Source: Helicobacter sp. (GTDB taxonomy: Bacteria > Campylobacterota > Campylobacteria > Campylobacterales > Helicobacteraceae). Taken from it: a DNA stretch of 8,678 nucleotides. Both the position numbers and the translations under genes were made by a program. Positions 1 through 6,308 of the stretch are shown here, one piece after another. Position 1 is the first letter of the stretch, and each line of letters starts with the position of its first letter. The DNA lies in NCBI GenBank assembly GCA_029264655.1, contig JARHZY010000053.1, positions 1-8,678 on the forward strand, given 5' to 3'. Below the pieces are notes generated by a model. The model saw only the letters and a list, made by a program, of their open reading frames with translations, made no database searches and was not told the origin of the DNA.

Positions 1-121
1 AGGATTGCAAACATTACATTATATTTTATGATAAATTTTGTTAAGCAAGTAGAATCTTATTTATAAAAATCGCTTTGTCTTTCAAATTGCTTTTGATTAA
101 GTGCTTTTAAGCAAATATTTT

Positions 122-128
122 AAAGGAG
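122..128 (+). promoter_or_regulatory. Ribosome binding site of the putative outer-membrane protein
   Basis: AAAGGAG is a strong Shine-Dalgarno sequence 6 bases before the ATG at 135, and it fixes that start. The 120 bases to its left are AT-rich. They include an inverted pair TTGCTT (87-92) / AAGCAA (110-115), but I could not choose a convincing promoter there, and no upstream gene end is recognisable in bases 1-134. Confidence 0.7.
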
Positions 129-134
129 AAAACG

Positions 135-728
135 ATGAAGTTATTAAGAATCTTTTTGCTTAGTATTACAATATGTGGAAGCTTAAGGGCTGAGGGTCTG
201 GAGTATATGCCTTTTTATTTGCTTAATGTGATGCAAATAATTTCATTCCATTATGGCTTTAGCACAGATTTAAACACCGCAGATTCAAATAAAGTAAGCA
301 AAGATAGATTTAGCGGAATTGTTGGTGCAAGTGTAGGGTGGAATTTCTTTGGAGATAAGAAACTTTATCCAGAGCCTGCTATACCAATTCCTTTTAGTGA
401 TGACGATATAGGCTTTGGTATAAGGGCTAAATATCTATATATGAACTCTTATGCACCCACTCACTCTGTAGGCGGAGTGCTGTATATTTACCCTCCAAAA
501 GATCTCAAATATATCTTTCATTTTATAATTGGTGTTGGAGCAAATTTTAGCGAGATAAATGGTTTAAAGGCAAATGGAGCGTATATTGAAGTGGGCTTAG
601 GCTTATTCAAAATGTTACCATTTTTAGGAAATACTGATATTACCTATCGTGCAAATATCTATAGCAAACACAATGATTTAGATCTTGGGACTATCCATAG
701 CTTAAACTTCGTTTGGGCTTTTTTCTAA
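135..728 (+). CDS. Putative small outer-membrane beta-barrel protein
   Basis: This 197-residue protein is not a family I can name. Residues 1-19 look like a Sec signal peptide: Lys/Arg at the start, a hydrophobic core FLLSITICG, and a likely cut after SLRA. The rest alternates polar and hydrophobic residues in glycine-rich stretches (GIVGASVGWNFF, DIGFGIRAKYLYM, FIIGVGANF, AYIEVGLGLF) and ends in Phe-Phe. A C-terminal aromatic residue is typical of outer-membrane barrels recognised by the BAM complex. Size and strand pattern suggest a small barrel of about eight strands. The ATG is chosen because AAAGGAG (122-128) lies 6 bases before it. It appears monocistronic, with a terminator-like hairpin overlapping its 3' end. 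Exported beta-rich protein is well supported by sequence; outer-membrane location is inference. Confidence 0.75.
   Translation: MKLLRIFLLSITICGSLRAEGLEYMPFYLLNVMQIISFHYGFSTDLNTADSNKVSKDRFSGIVGASVGWNFFGDKKLYPEPAIPIPFSDDDIGFGIRAKYLYMNSYAPTHSVGGVLYIYPPKDLKYIFHFIIGVGANFSEINGLKANGAYIEVGLGLFKMLPFLGNTDITYRANIYSKHNDLDLGTIHSLNFVWAFF
701..724 (+). terminator. Terminator-like hairpin inside the 3' end of the first gene
   Basis: CTTAAAC (701-707) can pair with GTTTGGG (711-717) across a TTC loop, counting two G-U pairs. C718 and six T residues (719-724) follow. That is the layout of a rho-independent terminator, but it lies inside the coding sequence: the T run encodes the last residues, and the TAA stop at 726-728 comes just after. 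The stem is short and weak. Confidence 0.35.
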
Positions 729-1520
729 GATTCTATTTATATATTTTATAGTTTCAAGATAATAAGCTTATATTCCTTGCTTTATAGAGTTTAACAAAGT
801 TATGCTATTATGTGGATAGTATAGGAAATAATAGAGTAGATTTAATATTATTGTTTTTAGTATATATAAAACATAATATCTTATAATTGCTTATTTTCTC
901 TAAAATAGAAATTTAGATGATATGCTGCATTTGATGATGAACGTTTGTCTATATACTTTTTTATATTATTAAGGCTATAAAAAATGTGGTTTTATACACA
1001 TAATATAAAGATTTGGTCGTGAATGGCAATAGTAAGTATATCATTGCATTTTGTTTTTATGAAATGAAAAATTCAAGCACACATGCAATAGTTTTATAAT
1101 GTTTTAGGAGTATAGCAAATATCAATAAAGCAAAAACCTATATTGCAGATTCTATAAATTTATGAAGTATTTATTCTATGAATAGAATAGCATATTGTCA
1201 ATAATAACAAATAGGTGTTGCAAAAATGCTATACTTCCTATAGCTGTATAAAAATTCTTAAAATATTCTTTGGTCGTTGTATGGTATTCAATAAATAAAT
1301 TTTTACTTTCATGATTTGCCATATATTATCTTGCGATAAGTTTCATTGGTGTATTTTTGATAATCAACTAGTTTTACATATAAAACATTTATGTATATAT
1401 AACAATAAATAGTATTGATAATACCAAAAATATGGAAAAATGAAAACACCACATATAAAAGCGACACATATAAAAAGAGTAATGCTTATCTTATCTGTTT
1501 TTATTATTATTCGCATTAAG
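729..1520. other. Gene-poor AT-rich spacer
   Basis: About 790 bases between the first gene and the 3' end of nikR hold no gene I can support. The longest readable items are a 48-residue frame on the minus strand (1176-1322, starting MANHESKNLF) without a clear ribosome site, and a hydrophobic frame of about 50 codons just after the nikR stop (1516-1364), also without one. TTTGGTCGT occurs twice (1012-1020 and 1269-1277), each followed closely by ATGG. The stretch may be decayed coding sequence, but no family is recognisable. Confidence 0.55.
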
Positions 1521-1991
1521 TTAGATTTGCTCTGTGAAACTTGCTGTGCGTGTAAGCTTTGCAAATTTTACACCAAGCAATCCGCTGATTTCTATGCAAA
1601 GTCTCTCAATATCATCTTTACTTCCTTTAAGAATGATTGTTTCAAGGCAATTATTATGATCAATATGCACATGCGTTGTGCAGACAATTTGCACTAATTG
1701 GCTATCATGTTCTATTTCATTCTTTTTTTGATTAAGCCCTCTTTGATGGTGGTCATAAATTAATACCAAAACGCCTAAATGCTCTTTTGTTCCCTCGCTC
1801 TCCCCCTTGTCCCATTTTTCATCAACTAGCTTTTCGCGTATCATATCGCGAATAAGTTCAGAACGCGAAGTATAGCCATTTTGTGTAATTTTATTATCAA
1901 GTTCATCAAGCAACCCAGAAGGTAGTGATACGGAAAATCTAATAATTGAGTCACGGACTTCGCGTTTTTTTTCATTTAATGGTTGTTGCAT
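1521..1991 (-). CDS. nikR: Nickel-responsive transcriptional regulator NikR
   Basis: NikR is a nickel-sensing tetramer that, with Ni(II) bound, represses or activates genes of nickel uptake, urease and iron handling. The 156 residues match the family from end to end. A ribbon-helix-helix DNA-binding domain spans about residues 15-58 (IIRFSVSLPSGLLDELDN, then TSRSELIRDMIREKL). An ACT-like nickel domain follows, with IYDHHQR at 78-84. By comparison with H. pylori NikR (about 148 residues, from memory), the nickel ligands are His95, His107, His109 and Cys115, in EHD and CTTHVHIDHNNCLE. The N-terminal arm before SIIRF is 14 residues, against about 8 in H. pylori, where this arm affects DNA selectivity. 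GAGG lies 5 bases before the ATG. The gene is divergent from the META-domain gene. No nickel transporter or urease gene is present in the window. Confidence 0.97.
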   Translation of the reverse strand: MQQPLNEKKREVRDSIIRFSVSLPSGLLDELDNKITQNGYTSRSELIRDMIREKLVDEKWDKGESEGTKEHLGVLVLIYDHHQRGLNQKKNEIEHDSQLVQIVCTTHVHIDHNNCLETIILKGSKDDIERLCIEISGLLGVKFAKLTRTASFTEQI

Positions 1992-2043
1992 GATAACCTC
2001 GCATATATTCTAATTTGTCTTGCAATATAAAAATAAAACCATA

Positions 2044-2073
2044 TATTATTGCAAAAGCTTTTGTATAATTATA
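2044..2073. promoter_or_regulatory. Candidate operator dyad over the nikR promoter
   Basis: TATTATT (2044-2050) and AATTATA (2067-2073) form a near-perfect inverted pair (6 of 7) around the perfect palindrome CAAAAGCTTTTG (2052-2063). The half-sites resemble the H. pylori NikR pseudo-consensus TATWATT / AATWATA, but they are 16 bases apart instead of about 11. The dyad covers the nikR -10 and start region, so NikR self-regulation or control by another repressor is possible. The spacing mismatch keeps confidence low. Confidence 0.25.
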
Positions 2074-2078
2074 GCAAA
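2068..2078 (-). promoter_or_regulatory. Probable nikR promoter (extended -10)
   Basis: Read on the minus strand this is TTTGCTATAAT, a textbook Campylobacterota extended -10 element, about 75 bases before the nikR start. The palindrome CAAAAGCTTTTG (2052-2063) sits at the expected transcription start. Promoter shape is seen directly; use in vivo is inferred. Confidence 0.55.
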
Positions 2079-2191
2079 GTCTGTGATAAAATATCGCTAA
2101 TATAACAATGATTGCTTGCGAAAAGTAATCCAAATCAAAGATATAATTTTATTATGTATATTTACAACAAAACGAAAAAATTATAGAGTTT

Positions 2192-2202
2192 TTTGCTATA
2201 AT
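2192..2202 (+). promoter_or_regulatory. Probable promoter of the META-domain gene
   Basis: A T run followed by TTTGCTATAAT (-10 hexamer 2197-2202) matches the extended -10 of Campylobacterota vegetative promoters. The start would fall near 2209, about 45 bases before the ATG. The hexamer lies in the perfect palindrome CTATAATTATAG (2196-2207). Another AATTATAG (2179-2186) lies exactly 21 bases, about two helix turns, upstream of the copy at 2200-2207. Confidence 0.6.
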
Positions 2203-2243
2203 TATAGTTTTATTTTATTGCAAGGATATTATTGCATATTTAT

Positions 2244-2249
2244 AAGGAG
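2244..2249 (+). promoter_or_regulatory. Ribosome binding site that fixes the META-domain gene start
   Basis: AAGGAG lies 6 bases before the ATG at 2256. It would fall inside the coding sequence if the upstream in-frame TTG at 2232 were used, so the ATG is preferred. The signal peptide also begins properly at that ATG. Confidence 0.75.
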
Positions 2250-2255
2250 CAGTTT

Positions 2256-2738
2256 ATGAATAAATTAGGTATAAAATCTGTAAAGATAGCATTAATAATG
2301 GCGGGCTTACTCGCTCCTGCATCTCTACAAGCAGCAATGAACAATGTTACGGGAGTACATAACCATATGCATCAAGTTGGGCAAAAAACAGCACCTATAA
2401 ATATTTTAGGTAATTGGCGTGTAAGTATTATTGAAATGGATGGTGCTTTTATAAGAGTGCCTGAACAAGCAGAAGGTGTGGCATTGCAAATCAATAATAA
2501 TCAAATTTCTGGTATTGCTGGATGCAATAATTTTATGTCGCCTTATACACTTATTGAAAATACACAACAAATTACGATTAGCGAAGGTGCAAGCACACGA
2601 AAAATGTGCCATCCTGAAGAAGTTATGCGTTTTGAAGATGCATTCTTGCGTTTGTTAAATGGCACTTTTATGATTGAAAAGAATTTTGAAGGCATAACAC
2701 TTGTGCGAGATAATGTAAAAATCTATCTTGTAAGATAA
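2256..2738 (+). CDS. Exported META-domain (HslJ-like) protein
   Basis: From the ATG the protein is 160 residues. Residues 1-26 form a signal peptide (MNKLGIKSVK, a hydrophobic run to PASLQA, likely cut before AMNN). After a short linker, residues 48-160 fit the META domain of E. coli HslJ: ILGNWRV at the first strand; ISGIAGCNNFMSPY (84-97), the family's G-x-x-GCN-x-F core; STRKMC (113-118); and EEVMRFEDAFLRLL (121-134) before the last strands. Cys90 and Cys118 are the usual conserved pair and could form a disulfide in the periplasm. HslJ is linked to heat shock and novobiocin resistance in E. coli; the molecular role is unknown. The His-rich HNHMH (35-39) after the signal peptide may bind metal, which would suit its place opposite nikR, but that is speculation. 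Confidence 0.85.
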   Translation: MNKLGIKSVKIALIMAGLLAPASLQAAMNNVTGVHNHMHQVGQKTAPINILGNWRVSIIEMDGAFIRVPEQAEGVALQINNNQISGIAGCNNFMSPYTLIENTQQITISEGASTRKMCHPEEVMRFEDAFLRLLNGTFMIEKNFEGITLVRDNVKIYLVR

Positions 2739-2762
2739 ATTTATATTGAAATATAAATTTAT
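2735..2762 (+). terminator. Perfect all-A/T hairpin at the end of the META-domain gene
   Basis: ATAAATTTATAT (2735-2746), loop TGAA, and ATATAAATTTAT (2751-2762) form a perfect 12-bp stem that includes the stop codon (2736-2738). There is no G-C pair, and only GCTTTTAC follows, so it is a weak intrinsic terminator at best. It may instead act as 3' end protection of the mRNA. Confidence 0.4.
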
Positions 2763-3394
2763 GCTTTTACTTTATAGACTTGGCATAAAAACTATAATAT
2801 GCTATCTATTTTAAAAAGTATTTATTATATGTTATATGTTTTTATGGATAAAAAGTTAAAATACAGGGAAAGTCTATAATTAGTGCTAATTTTCTATACA
2901 GAAACTAGCTTTTATTTAAATTGCCCATAAAATTTTCGGTAGTCAAACGCTAATTCTATATTTACTCAAGAAATTAAAAGATATAGATTCTAACAAGAAG
3001 CACTATAAATTAAAATCTAGCAAATAAATATACTCGTTTATATATCCATGCCTTATAATACGATTTTTTAAGTAAAGATTGTTTTTAAAAGTAAAAAATA
3101 GAAAATAATTTTTTATATATTTTGATTAATAGTATTGGCAAGTGCTTAAATGCTATTTTTTCATACTAAAAAATCATTTTAAGTTTAATGATGTGGCAAA
3201 TAAGATAGTAGGATTATATTTGCCATTATAAATTATATAAATTTAATTTCTTTCTTCTATATAGCCACAGCACAATAAGGCTTAATAATTATCCTTATTT
3301 AGATAGGGAAATAAAATAAATCTATATTGTTAATTTCATATTCACTTCTTTATTCTCTATTATTTGCAGTAAAAAGAGCATAATTTATATTGCT
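2739..3394. other. Gene-poor AT-rich spacer between convergent genes
   Basis: These 650 bases lie between the 3' ends of the META-domain gene and kdsC, and I see no supportable gene on either strand. Small dyads are present: AATTAG-TG-CTAATT (2878-2891), TTTCT-ATAC-AGAAA (about 2891-2904) and AATAAGG / CCTTATT (3274-3280 / 3293-3299, loop 12). The longest ATG frames are under 30 codons and lack ribosome sites. For a compact Helicobacter genome this is an unusually long convergent spacer. Confidence 0.6.
3369..3393 (-). terminator. Weak terminator-like hairpin after kdsC
   Basis: On the minus strand, a few bases after the kdsC stop, a short GCA..TGC stem with one bulged A is followed by TCTTTTTAC. 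It is in the right place to end the hisB-kdsC transcript, but the stem is only about five pairs. Confidence 0.25.
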
Positions 3395-3877
3395 TTAATC
3401 TTTTATATTTGTAAGTATATCAATCATTTCACGCACTGCACCTTCACCACCTTTTGCATGAGTAACAAAAGATGCACGCGTTTTGTTAATAGTGCTTGCA
3501 TCTGCTGGTGCAAAGCTATAGCGGCAAAAAGCATACATATTTAAATCATTAATATCATCACCAATGCATGCCACATTGTCAGCCAAAATCTTATATTTTT
3601 TACAAATTGCTTTTAGACAAGCAAGCTTATCATCAACTCCCAAATGCACCTCATGGATACCAAGTTCTTTTGCCCTATGTTGTGTTAAAAGGCATTGTCT
3701 CCCACTAATAATACTTACAAAACCACCTGCTTTAATCCATTCAGCAATCCCCATACCATCTTTAACATTAAAGTTTTTCACTTCAACAATAACATTATTA
3801 ATATGGAGCAACCCAATTTGTCCATTTGTCAAAGTCCCATCAACATCTAATACTATCATTTTAATCATATCACTCAT
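3395..3877 (-). CDS. kdsC: 3-deoxy-D-manno-octulosonate 8-phosphate phosphatase KdsC
   Basis: KdsC removes phosphate from Kdo-8-phosphate to give Kdo, the sugar joining lipid A to the LPS core, in the cytoplasm. The 160 residues form a cap-less HAD phosphatase with every motif in place: DVDGTLT (11-17, nucleophile Asp11 and acid/base Asp13), NFNVKDGMGI (35-44), SGR with Ser58, Lys84 in VDDK, and GDDINDL (106-112). GGEGAVRE (143-150) near the C-terminus is the stretch typical of KdsC rather than other HAD enzymes. Length fits the family (about 160-180). The ATG at 3877 is chosen over the in-frame TTG at 3883: AAAGG sits 6 bases before it and it overlaps the hisB stop as ATGA, so the two genes are translationally coupled. 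Confidence 0.93.
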   Translation of the reverse strand: MSDMIKMIVLDVDGTLTNGQIGLLHINNVIVEVKNFNVKDGMGIAEWIKAGGFVSIISGRQCLLTQHRAKELGIHEVHLGVDDKLACLKAICKKYKILADNVACIGDDINDLNMYAFCRYSFAPADASTINKTRASFVTHAKGGEGAVREMIDILTNIKD

Positions 3878-4494
3878 AAACAACCTTTCGTGCTTGGAAT
3901 ATGTATATTTGGATTTTTTGTTATTGCTCGCCTTAAGCTTACTGCAAAAGCCTTAAATGTAGATTCTATAATATGGTGTAAATTTTTGCCGCGTTGCAAA
4001 ACAATATGTGTGCTTATACCCGCTTGCATAACAACTGCTCGGAAAAATTCCTCAACAAGCTCAACATCAAAATCACCCACTTTACCATAGAAGCCATTTT
4101 GTGCAACTTGCATATCAAAAAGTAAAAATGCACGATTGCTAATATCAATATCACAAGATGTGCATGCCTCATCCATAACTACTGCACTATTGCCAAAACG
4201 TTCAATATTTTGCACAGGAAATATACTTTTGCGGAGTGCTTGTCCTAGCACAATACCGCAATCCTCAACACTATGATGCATATCTACTTCCAAATCCCCT
4301 TGACATATTAACTCAAGATTTATAAGTGCATGTTTAGCAAATGCCTCTAACATGTGATTGAAAAAACCAATACCTGTTTTTATATTGCTTGTCCCAATCC
4401 CATAAAGCTGGAGGCTTAGTTGGATTTGTGTTTCTTTTGTATTGCGTTCCAAGATTATTTTATCTTGTGCGTGGAAATTGTGTTTTGTATCCAT
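3874..4494 (-). CDS. hisB: Imidazoleglycerol-phosphate dehydratase HisB
   Basis: HisB dehydrates imidazole-glycerol phosphate to imidazole-acetol phosphate, the sixth step of histidine synthesis, using a Mn-bound oligomer. The 206 residues are the stand-alone dehydratase, without the phosphatase domain fused in enteric bacteria. Seen motifs: RNTKETQI (17-24), GIGFFNHMLEAFAKH (41-55), DMHHSVEDCGI (71-81), the acidic VELVEEFFRA (144-153), NLHHIIESTFKA (171-182), and the closing PSTKGCL (200-206). The His and Glu residues of these two repeats form the metal sites. It is the first gene of a hisB-kdsC pair; the remaining his genes are not here, so the pathway is dispersed. H. pylori lacks this pathway, which points to an enterohepatic-type Helicobacter. 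The ribosome site is weak (GGA about 7 bases before the ATG). Confidence 0.96.
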   Translation of the reverse strand: MDTKHNFHAQDKIILERNTKETQIQLSLQLYGIGTSNIKTGIGFFNHMLEAFAKHALINLELICQGDLEVDMHHSVEDCGIVLGQALRKSIFPVQNIERFGNSAVVMDEACTSCDIDISNRAFLLFDMQVAQNGFYGKVGDFDVELVEEFFRAVVMQAGISTHIVLQRGKNLHHIIESTFKAFAVSLRRAITKNPNIHIPSTKGCL

Positions 4495-4519
4495 AATATA
4501 TCCAAATAAAAAATACTAC

Positions 4520-4528
4520 ATTGTAGCA
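4520..4528 (-). promoter_or_regulatory. Probable promoter of hisB-kdsC (extended -10)
   Basis: On the minus strand this reads TGCTACAAT, an extended -10, about 26 bases before the hisB ATG. The region upstream (higher coordinates) is T/A-rich. It lies partly within the small dyad CTACATTGTAG. The predicted leader is about 18 bases, too short for an attenuator. Confidence 0.4.
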
Positions 4529-4541
4529 TATTTTTATAATA

Positions 4542-4565
4542 CATAAGATTTTCTTATGCTTTTTT
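4542..4565 (+). terminator. Orphan terminator-like hairpin with T6
   Basis: A perfect 7-bp stem CATAAGA / TCTTATG with a TTT loop is followed by C and six T residues on the + strand. No + strand gene precedes it, because hisB runs the other way. It could end an antisense or small RNA, or be an operator-like dyad upstream of the hisB promoter. Only one or two G-C pairs, so it is weak. Confidence 0.25.
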
Positions 4566-5086
4566 GTATGTTATTTTATATTATTTAGCTCTAAATAAAA
4601 ATGGCAAAATAATCTATAGTATATAAAATTTTAATAAAAGATGATATTCTATCTCTTTTCAACTAATATTTTATAACTACTTTATTTATCGGAATAAGAT
4701 ATTAAAGATATGGTGTAATTATGGAGAATTTTATTTTTACCTTATTAAAACCCCTTTCAATTGATTTTATATTGCATTACACATAAAATATATTTGTATT
4801 TTGTTATATTCATGTTTCATCAATATTTATCTTTATGTAAAAATAGTATTTTGCTTTAATTGTGGCATATAATGTTCTATATATTATATATGGAGTAAGA
4901 TTAATACATTTTTTTATTGCCAATATCTATATTGAATAATAACTTAAATGAAAGCTATAGCCTAAATAGCATAATAAAGCAAAGTAGCTTTACTTATAAG
5001 TCTTATGCAGTAATATTGATATGATGCAGTTTTTGAGTTATACATTATTAATTCATTTTTCAAATATTTCCATATTTCCTTAAACA

Positions 5087-5095
5087 TGCTAAAAT
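5087..5095 (+). promoter_or_regulatory. Probable promoter of fliQ-murB-ybeY (extended -10)
   Basis: TGCTAAAAT (-10 hexamer 5090-5095) lies 30 bases before the fliQ ATG. T-rich patches spaced roughly a helix turn apart precede it (5050-5080), as in Campylobacterota vegetative promoters that lack a clear -35. I saw no RpoN (GG-N10-GC) or FliA-like element, so constitutive expression is more likely than flagellar-class control. Confidence 0.42.
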
Positions 5096-5125
5096 TTTAT
5101 TTATCAAACCTTAAAGGCTTATTGC

Positions 5126-5392
5126 ATGGAACAACAACTCATGTCGCTTGCTATCCAAACTTATAAAATAACGCTTTTTTTATCTCTTCCTGTTTTGCTT
5201 GTTGCCCTTATTATGGGTCTTTTGATTAGTATTTTTCAAGCAACAACACAAATAAATGAAATGACTCTTGCATTTGTTCCAAAGATTCTAGCGGTTGTTG
5301 CAATGATTATTTTTACTATGCCATGGATGCTTAATATGCTTATGGATTTTACCAAAATGGTGATTAATATGATTCCTAGCATTATCTCTTAA
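5126..5392 (+). CDS. fliQ: Flagellar biosynthesis protein FliQ
   Basis: FliQ is an inner-membrane subunit of the FliPQR export gate of the flagellar type III secretion system. The 88 residues equal the family length. Two membrane helices are visible, about residues 15-36 (ITLFLSLPVLLVALIMGLLI) and 50-72, separated by the conserved loop SIFQATTQINEMTLAFVPK (35-53), a hallmark of the FliQ/SpaQ family. The ATG at 5126 has AAAGG (5113-5117) 8 bases before it. It leads a tight operon with murB 4 bases downstream. I recall the order fliQ-murB from H. pylori, so the neighbourhood is conserved and does not imply a shared pathway. Confidence 0.96.
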   Translation: MEQQLMSLAIQTYKITLFLSLPVLLVALIMGLLISIFQATTQINEMTLAFVPKILAVVAMIIFTMPWMLNMLMDFTKMVINMIPSIIS

Positions 5393-5396
5393 TATT

Positions 5397-6308
5397 ATGC
5401 AAGAAATTTTTATTGATTTTCAAAAATATTCAAGTATTAAAATAGGCACAAAGCTTCCTGTAAAAATATTTGAGATTAATGATATAGGTGCGTATTTTAC
5501 GCATACTAGCCCACAAGATAACCATATAACAGCAAGTAAAAAACCAACAATATATAAACATGCAACGCTTGCATTTCATACACCATTACCACACACGCCA
5601 AATGCTTTTTTACAAAAAGATTCCATGATGTGGCGTATTATAGGAAAAGCAAATAATTTGCTTGTTGCCCCAAATGCAAAGAATCTTGCGATACTTGGTG
5701 ATAGTTTTAATTATATTGCACTCAATAATGATTATATTGAAATGGGGGCAAGCGTAACAAGCTTGCAAGCATTTTTATTTTTTAAACAACATAATATTAT
5801 GGGTTTTGAATTTCTTAAAAATCTACCCGGTAATATTGGTGCTTTATGCAACATGAATGCAGGAATGAAACATTATGAAATGATACAAGGTTTGCAAAGC
5901 ATTAATATTAATGGACAATGGATAGATTCTAAAGATGCAGGACTTCGCTATCGTAAAAGGGAGAGTGGTGGTGTTATTTTTGCAGCAAGGTTTCATAAAA
6001 TATATGGTTTCCGCAATGAGCTTTTACCGCTTTTTACACAAATGCGGCAAACACATCCAAAAGTTCCAAGTTGTGGTAGCTGTTTTAAAAATCCACCAAA
6101 CGATTATGCAGGCAGATTATTGGAGGTAGCAGGTATGAAGGGTTTTTATGTTAATAATGTAGGCTTTAGCCACCAACATGCAAACTTTTTGGTTAATCTA
6201 GGAGGTGCAACCTATAATGACGCGATACAAGTTATTAAGATTGCAAAACAAAAGGTGTATGAAATCAGCGGTGTTTTACTTGAATGTGAGGTGCAAATAT
6301 GCGAATAG
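5397..6308 (+). CDS. murB: UDP-N-acetylenolpyruvoylglucosamine reductase MurB
   Basis: MurB is the FAD enzyme that reduces UDP-GlcNAc-enolpyruvate to UDP-MurNAc with NADPH in the cytoplasm. Its core motifs are present: YSSIKIG near the start (11-17); IIGKANNLLVAP (81-92) in place of the usual G-x-x-SNLLV; FEFLKNLPGNIGALCNMNAGMK (137-158), the FAD-binding PG-x-x-G-x-NAG; LRYRKRES with Arg186; GSCFKNPP (227-234) with catalytic Ser228; AGRLLEVAGMKG; HANFLVNLGGAT; and the closing LECEVQI, probably with catalytic Glu298. At 303 residues it is longer than the H. pylori protein (about 259, from memory). The extra part is a Ser/Thr/Pro/His-rich stretch at about residues 30-78. There is no clear ribosome site; translation probably restarts after the fliQ stop 4 bases upstream. 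Confidence 0.95.
   Translation: MQEIFIDFQKYSSIKIGTKLPVKIFEINDIGAYFTHTSPQDNHITASKKPTIYKHATLAFHTPLPHTPNAFLQKDSMMWRIIGKANNLLVAPNAKNLAILGDSFNYIALNNDYIEMGASVTSLQAFLFFKQHNIMGFEFLKNLPGNIGALCNMNAGMKHYEMIQGLQSININGQWIDSKDAGLRYRKRESGGVIFAARFHKIYGFRNELLPLFTQMRQTHPKVPSCGSCFKNPPNDYAGRLLEVAGMKGFYVNNVGFSHQHANFLVNLGGATYNDAIQVIKIAKQKVYEISGVLLECEVQICE

Larger units (their letters stand above)
4495..5125. other. Long AT-rich spacer between divergent hisB and fliQ
   Basis: About 630 bases hold the hisB promoter at one end and the fliQ promoter at the other, with nothing I can call a gene between. Structured bits are CATAAGA-TTT-TCTTATG followed by C and T6 (4542-4565, + strand), and a nested dyad at 4969-5008. 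The best + strand ATG frame (4721 on, MENFIFTLLK, 21 codons) has no ribosome site. A small RNA is possible but not demonstrated. Confidence 0.55.

Noticed and set aside
1364..1516. Small hydrophobic protein of about 50 residues directly after nikR, perhaps a start of exbB as in H. pylori
   Set aside because: No ribosome site, Tyr- and Cys-heavy low-complexity sequence, and no resemblance to ExbB. Best seen as chance in AT-rich DNA.
2232..2255. TTG start for the META-domain gene
   Set aside because: It would put the AAGGAG ribosome site inside the gene and displace the signal peptide from the N-terminus; the ATG at 2256 fits better.
2795..2880. 26-codon hydrophobic peptide (MLSILKSIYY...) as a type I toxin
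   Set aside because: There is no ribosome site, the TATAAT abuts the ATG, and no antisense RNA promoter was recognised.
3878..3883. TTG start for kdsC
   Set aside because: The ATG at 3877 has the better-spaced AAAGG and overlaps the hisB stop as ATGA.
3564..4090. Frames on the + strand opposite kdsC and hisB
   Set aside because: Both are antisense to clearly conserved enzymes and show no family features.
5050..5125. Flagellar-class promoter (RpoN or FliA) for fliQ
   Set aside because: No GG-N10-GC pair and no GCCGATA-like -10 could be found; the TGCTAAAAT element is a better explanation.
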